Of a stretch of DNA of 26,514 bases, positions 23,667 to 26,514 are shown piece after piece (within the stretch, counting starts at the first letter, position 1; each line of letters starts with the position of its first letter). Source of the DNA: CAUZIR01 sp034421295 (lineage in GTDB: Bacteria; Chloroflexota; Dehalococcoidia; Lucifugimonadales; UBA2962); the NCBI GenBank assembly GCA_034421295.1, contig DAOUKM010000014.1:1-26514 (forward strand), given 5' to 3'. Position numbers and translations under genes: made by a program. Under the pieces are notes generated by a model that was given only the letters and a program-made list of their open reading frames with translations, did not search any database and was not told the origin of the DNA.

Positions 23667-23812
23667 AAGGAGCGTATCACGCTGCCTACTCCCCTTATGT
23701 GCATGACCTGGGCTTCATTACATGCCGCCATCAATTGAGAGAACAATCCCCAAGGTCGTTGCTCGTGTCTCTACTCTGTGAGATCCCATGTGAGTTCGCC
23801 TGTTCACCCAGA

Positions 23813-24528
23813 CTACGGTGGGCCGGTGGGTCTCCTTCTCAAGGCGATCCATGCGATTCCCGCCATCATTCCCACAACCGAGAGATCGCTCGTATGGGTA
23901 GACCGTCCACACCCGCCGCTTGCCGATGACTCAACCGGCTGGACTACGGTCGAGTGTGCCGTGGATGTCGGGGAGGCTGGCAACTGATCCTCAGGCGGGA
24001 CTGGCGTAGGCGTCGCAGTCTCGACCGGCCGGCGTTCGGAATAGTCCGGCTTGGGGGTTGTAGCGTTCGATGTGGGAACCTGTCCCTGCCCCAGTTCGAT
24101 CAGATCATCCGTGGCTTCCGAGCACGGACGTGTCCGGCTGCATAGGCTGACCGTCAAACCGTCACGCGAGTAGACGACGTATGTAACGCCCTCGAGAAAC
24201 GGGTAGCCGCAACTTTCACTCCACCGGCGCGTCGTCAGGAACATCGGCTGGGAAACCGTCCCCTTCCAAACGGTTCTGACAAGAACTCAACGGTCGTTGG
24301 ATCCGTGCTGCTCAGGAGCCCGTCATCCCGTTCGAATTCGCGTACGGAGACGACCGTTCCCATGAAGACCACGTCCGATTTCGCCAGTGCCTCACTTGGT
24401 GGATCGGGGGGAACGCACGAGCATGCGTAGCTCGGCTCAGGGTGCACGAGGACCCAGAGCCCGATCAGTGGAATGATCAGAGCCAGGCGGATGGCCATGG
24501 AACCGAGATGGGTGACTCTCGAGTTCAT
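23813..24528 (-). pseudogene. TIMP-like secreted/anchored protein, disrupted by a frameshift
   Basis: Two minus-strand frames together make one protein. The first (24528 to about 24283) has a signal peptide ending before ACSCVPPDPP, then SEALAKSDVVFMGTVVSV, the N-terminal Cys-x-Cys start of TIMP/netrin-like bacterial proteins. The second (about 24282-23813) continues RTVWKGTVSQPMFLTT, SCGYPFLEGVTYVVYS and SLCSRTRPCSEATDDL, then a Pro/Thr/Ser-rich linker and a C-terminal hydrophobic helix followed by RRR. The join at 24276-24290 needs one extra base (FLS versus F-x-VRTVWKG), so a single-base deletion has split the gene, unless it is a sequencing error. The complete protein would be about 240 aa with a C-terminal membrane anchor. 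The start at 24528 (ATG) lacks a strong ribosome binding site. Confidence 0.72.
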
Positions 24529-24591
24529 CGATACTGGTTCAGTCTGCAACAGAATCGAAGTCCGGTGCCTCGCCTGTCCGGGTAAGGCCGA

Positions 24592-24834
24592 TTGTCACTC
24601 TGGCGTCGCATTTGGAAGGTCACACGACACATTGACGCGAGCGGGGCCTATTTTGTTCCAGTGGCACGCCAGGCACCGGATGCCGCTACCGACTTTCGGC
24701 CCTATGCCTCTTGGGTCGCAGTTGAAAGCTGGCATGCCGCAATCGATCCGAATACCGAGTTGACGACGGTCGCGCCGGTCACTTCCATCAACAATGTGCT
24801 TTGGGGGAAGCCTACGAGTCCGCGCAAGGGTTGA
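24592..24834 (+). CDS. Possible 80-aa hypothetical protein
   Basis: I do not recognise this product. From a TTG at 24592 (GGTAAGG lies just upstream; a stop, TAA at 24583, closes the frame behind it) it encodes RHIDASGAYFVPVARQ and SWVAVESWHAAIDPNTEL, ending at TGA 24832-24834. Composition is balanced and more protein-like than the opposite strand, but there is no motif, signal or neighbour that supports a role. It could be a fragment of a lost gene. It lies upstream of the DUF151 gene in the same direction. Confidence 0.3.
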   Translation: MSLWRRIWKVTRHIDASGAYFVPVARQAPDAATDFRPYASWVAVESWHAAIDPNTELTTVAPVTSINNVLWGKPTSPRKG

Positions 24835-24915
24835 GCCTACCCCCATACGTCGCTAAACATAAACACTCTTTTCTGCCTGACTGCGCGGACGACAGGCCAA
24901 TGGAAAGGAGTGCCC

Positions 24916-26187
24916 ATGCCCTCTTCATCTCTGCCCGCGCGGCCCAATCTTGAGCAACTCAGGAAACAGGCCAAGGATCTCCTCAAGGCCTACCGGGCCG
25001 GCGACCCCACTGCCCTGCTGCGGTTTCGGGAATCCCTGCCCAGGCTGGCCGGCTCGTCTGACGATCAGTTGGCGGATATGTCCCCTTCGCTCCGTGACGC
25101 TCAGCGTGTCGTAGCCGCCGAGCTCGGCTTCGACAGCTGGACGCAGCTGAAGGACCACGTTTCCGCCGCGACAGACTCAAACCTGATCGAGGTGGTCATA
25201 GATCGCCTCCGGTCCAGGCCCACTAGCCGAACCCCAAACAGCCATATCAAGGTGGTCGTCCTAAGGGCGAAGCAACTTAACAGGTATCTTCCTATCTGGA
25301 TCGGTGCCGCAGAGGCCGACTCAATCGCAGTCAAGCTGGAAGGGCAACAAATAACCCGGCCACTGACCCACGACCTTATGGATCTGGTGATAGGCGATCT
25401 CGGAGCCAAAATCGCGAAGGTAGTCGTAAGCGACCTACGAGAGGAGACCTTTTTCGCCAAGGTGGTACTACAGCGCAATGGCACCTCCCTGGAACGGGAT
25501 TCAAGACCAAGCGATGCCATCGCCCTCGCCGTTAGAAACAACGCTCCCATATTTGTCATGGAAGATGTCCTCGAACGGGCCGGCATTGACTTCGACGCGA
25601 GGACAGGCTTACCCGAGATCGACTTCGATTACTCAAGCCTGTCGATTGAGGATATGGACCGAATGTTCTCCGAGGAGGTCCAGGCTGTTCTTATGCAGGC
25701 CGGCTTGCAGGCCCTGCGCCGTCGACACGAAGAAGTTGAGCCACATGACCTGATGCTCGCGCTCATTGACCTACCGCAGTGCGTCGGGGCCAGTATGCTC
25801 GTCGGCCTTGGCGCAGACCTGCAAGCGATCCGGTCGACGTTGGACCCCCCGCACATGATGGAAGATTCGGCCAGCGACCCCACTCCTCAACTGAGCGAGG
25901 CGAGCCAGAACGTCTTGCGGCTGGCAAAGTCAGAGGCGGCCAAGATATTCGACATGCTTGTCGAAACCGAACATCTCATCTTGGGTTTGGCCATGTCGTC
26001 CGATGCTCAGACTTCTCGGATCTTCACCGAATGCGGCATCGACATTGAGCGAGCACGGGCGGCCGTCATCAGGGAATCGAAGCAATGGGATGTACCATCT
26101 CCCGACTCGCACTTACGGAGTGTCGGCACCTGTATTGAGCCCTGCCCCACTCCTTGTACTACCTGTCTAAACACTGCCTTGAGCTAA
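24916..26187 (+). CDS. DUF151 (bifunctional nuclease-like) protein with ankyrin-type N-domain and Clp-N domain
   Basis: A 423-aa soluble protein of three modules. Residues 8-82 (NLEQLRKQAKDLLKAY ... LRDAQRVVAAELGFDSWTQLKDHV) are the helical domain often found at the N-terminus of bacterial ankyrin-repeat proteins. Residues 88-225 are DUF151 (bifunctional nuclease domain): LPIWIGAAEADSIAVKL at 125-141, THDLMDLVIGDLG at 151-163 and RPSDAIALAVRNNAPIFV at 197-214. Residues 243-390 resemble the Clp-repeat N-domain in two halves (EVQAVLMQAGLQALRRRHEEVEPHDLMLAL, then SQNVLRLAKSEA ... VETEHLILGL). The last 25 residues are Cys/Pro-rich. ATG 24916 is preferred to GTG 24910 because the GAAAGGAG ribosome binding site overlaps the GTG. 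It may couple substrate recognition by Clp-N to a nuclease or regulatory DUF151; the activity is unproven. Confidence 0.9.
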   Translation: MPSSSLPARPNLEQLRKQAKDLLKAYRAGDPTALLRFRESLPRLAGSSDDQLADMSPSLRDAQRVVAAELGFDSWTQLKDHVSAATDSNLIEVVIDRLRSRPTSRTPNSHIKVVVLRAKQLNRYLPIWIGAAEADSIAVKLEGQQITRPLTHDLMDLVIGDLGAKIAKVVVSDLREETFFAKVVLQRNGTSLERDSRPSDAIALAVRNNAPIFVMEDVLERAGIDFDARTGLPEIDFDYSSLSIEDMDRMFSEEVQAVLMQAGLQALRRRHEEVEPHDLMLALIDLPQCVGASMLVGLGADLQAIRSTLDPPHMMEDSASDPTPQLSEASQNVLRLAKSEAAKIFDMLVETEHLILGLAMSSDAQTSRIFTECGIDIERARAAVIRESKQWDVPSPDSHLRSVGTCIEPCPTPCTTCLNTALS

Positions 26188-26293
26188 TGTGGCACCTAAG
26201 ACCTCGCGGATAGTTCCGCCGATAGGGTTAGTAGGCTCGATCGATTTGACCTCAAGAGAGCATGAGTATCCCTGTATCCACAGAGTCGACTCG

Positions 26294-26514
26294 GTGACTG
26301 CGCCCAAGGCCATGCTCGTCGACCTCGACGACACAATCATCGGCTCCGAAAACAGCACCGAGACCTGCTGGCGTCTCGCATGTGAGAAATCTTTATCTCC
26401 AATACCCTCCATCAACGCCGACCGCCTGCTTCGGGAGATCCGCAGAACATACAAGTGGTATTGGTCCGACCAGGATCGTCACCGAATGGGGAGAGCCGAT
26501 CTGAACAAGACCAC
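26294..26514 (+). CDS. HAD-superfamily hydrolase (3' end outside the window)
   Basis: The first 73 residues of a haloacid dehalogenase-like phosphatase. The motif-I aspartates appear as MLVDLDDTI (residues 7-15), with the nucleophile and acid/base Asp in the DxDDT arrangement. A helical cap region follows (ETCWRLACEK, then LLREIRRTYKWYW), typical of subfamily I members related to YjjG/GPH-type phosphatases. The GTG at 26294 is chosen because the frame is open and no ATG lies between it and motif I except ATG 26312, which is only two codons before the motif. An eleven-codon ATG frame (26262-26297) just upstream ends with its TGA overlapping the GTG. The substrate cannot be judged from the visible part. 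Confidence 0.75.
   Translation, partial: MTAPKAMLVDLDDTIIGSENSTETCWRLACEKSLSPIPSINADRLLREIRRTYKWYWSDQDRHRMGRADLNKT

Noticed and set aside
24595..24846. CxxCH (CLACH) haem-like motif on the minus strand
   Set aside because: Isolated chance match in an otherwise unstructured frame with no signal peptide.

Overview
The window is a high-G+C bacterial chromosome segment that looks accessory-rich. Protein types suggest a Chloroflexota bacterium (Dehalococcoidia/SAR202-like). The pointers are a lipoprotein with a long Val/Glu-rich stalk, plant-type LRRs behind a propeller, an ankyrin-type N-domain joined to DUF151 and Clp-N modules, and frequent TTG/GTG starts. This is inference from protein style; there is no rRNA or other phylogenetic marker, and I found no tRNA, rRNA or CRISPR array.

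Layout: (1) 2-814, the 3' part of a gene whose visible N-terminus reads as a sigma-factor region-4 helix-turn-helix and whose body is a PheS-like class II aminoacyl-tRNA synthetase catalytic domain. (2) 880-4550, a degraded zone: repeat copy A, a polytopic membrane protein with a BNR-like exterior domain (minus), a heavily mutated PAPS-reductase-like pseudogene cut by repeat copy B, and a 100-aa hypothetical protein. (3) 5314-9439, a six-TM potassium channel and an MMPL/RND exporter (plus). (4) 9643-12734, a single-chain two-component protein (GAF-PAS-HisKA-HATPase-REC-winged helix) and a small membrane protein (minus), then repeat copy C. (5) 13584-18804, a probable operon (minus) of a VWA-domain lipoprotein followed by a 1289-aa secreted protein made of seven DUF4352-like domains. 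(6) 19490-22265, an IS110-family transposase remnant and a six-bladed PD40 propeller fused to LRRs (plus), then repeat copy D. (7) 23040-24528, a higBA toxin-antitoxin pair with a strong, apparently leaderless promoter, and a frameshifted TIMP-like gene (minus). (8) 24916-end, a DUF151/Clp-N fusion protein and the start of a HAD hydrolase (plus).

The most unusual non-coding signal is a family of four intergenic repeats, all in the same orientation. They share a conserved core and, in the better copies, terminal inverted repeats starting TGACCTGCCCCCC, so they look like non-autonomous MITE-type elements. They sit in the gene-poor, decaying parts of the window, and one of them ends exactly where the PAPS-reductase-like pseudogene stops. 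Several genes encode envelope or extracytoplasmic proteins (VWA, DUF4352, PD40-LRR, TIMP-like, BNR), which suggests an island of surface-interaction functions mixed with signalling proteins; that link is inferred from domain content and proximity only.
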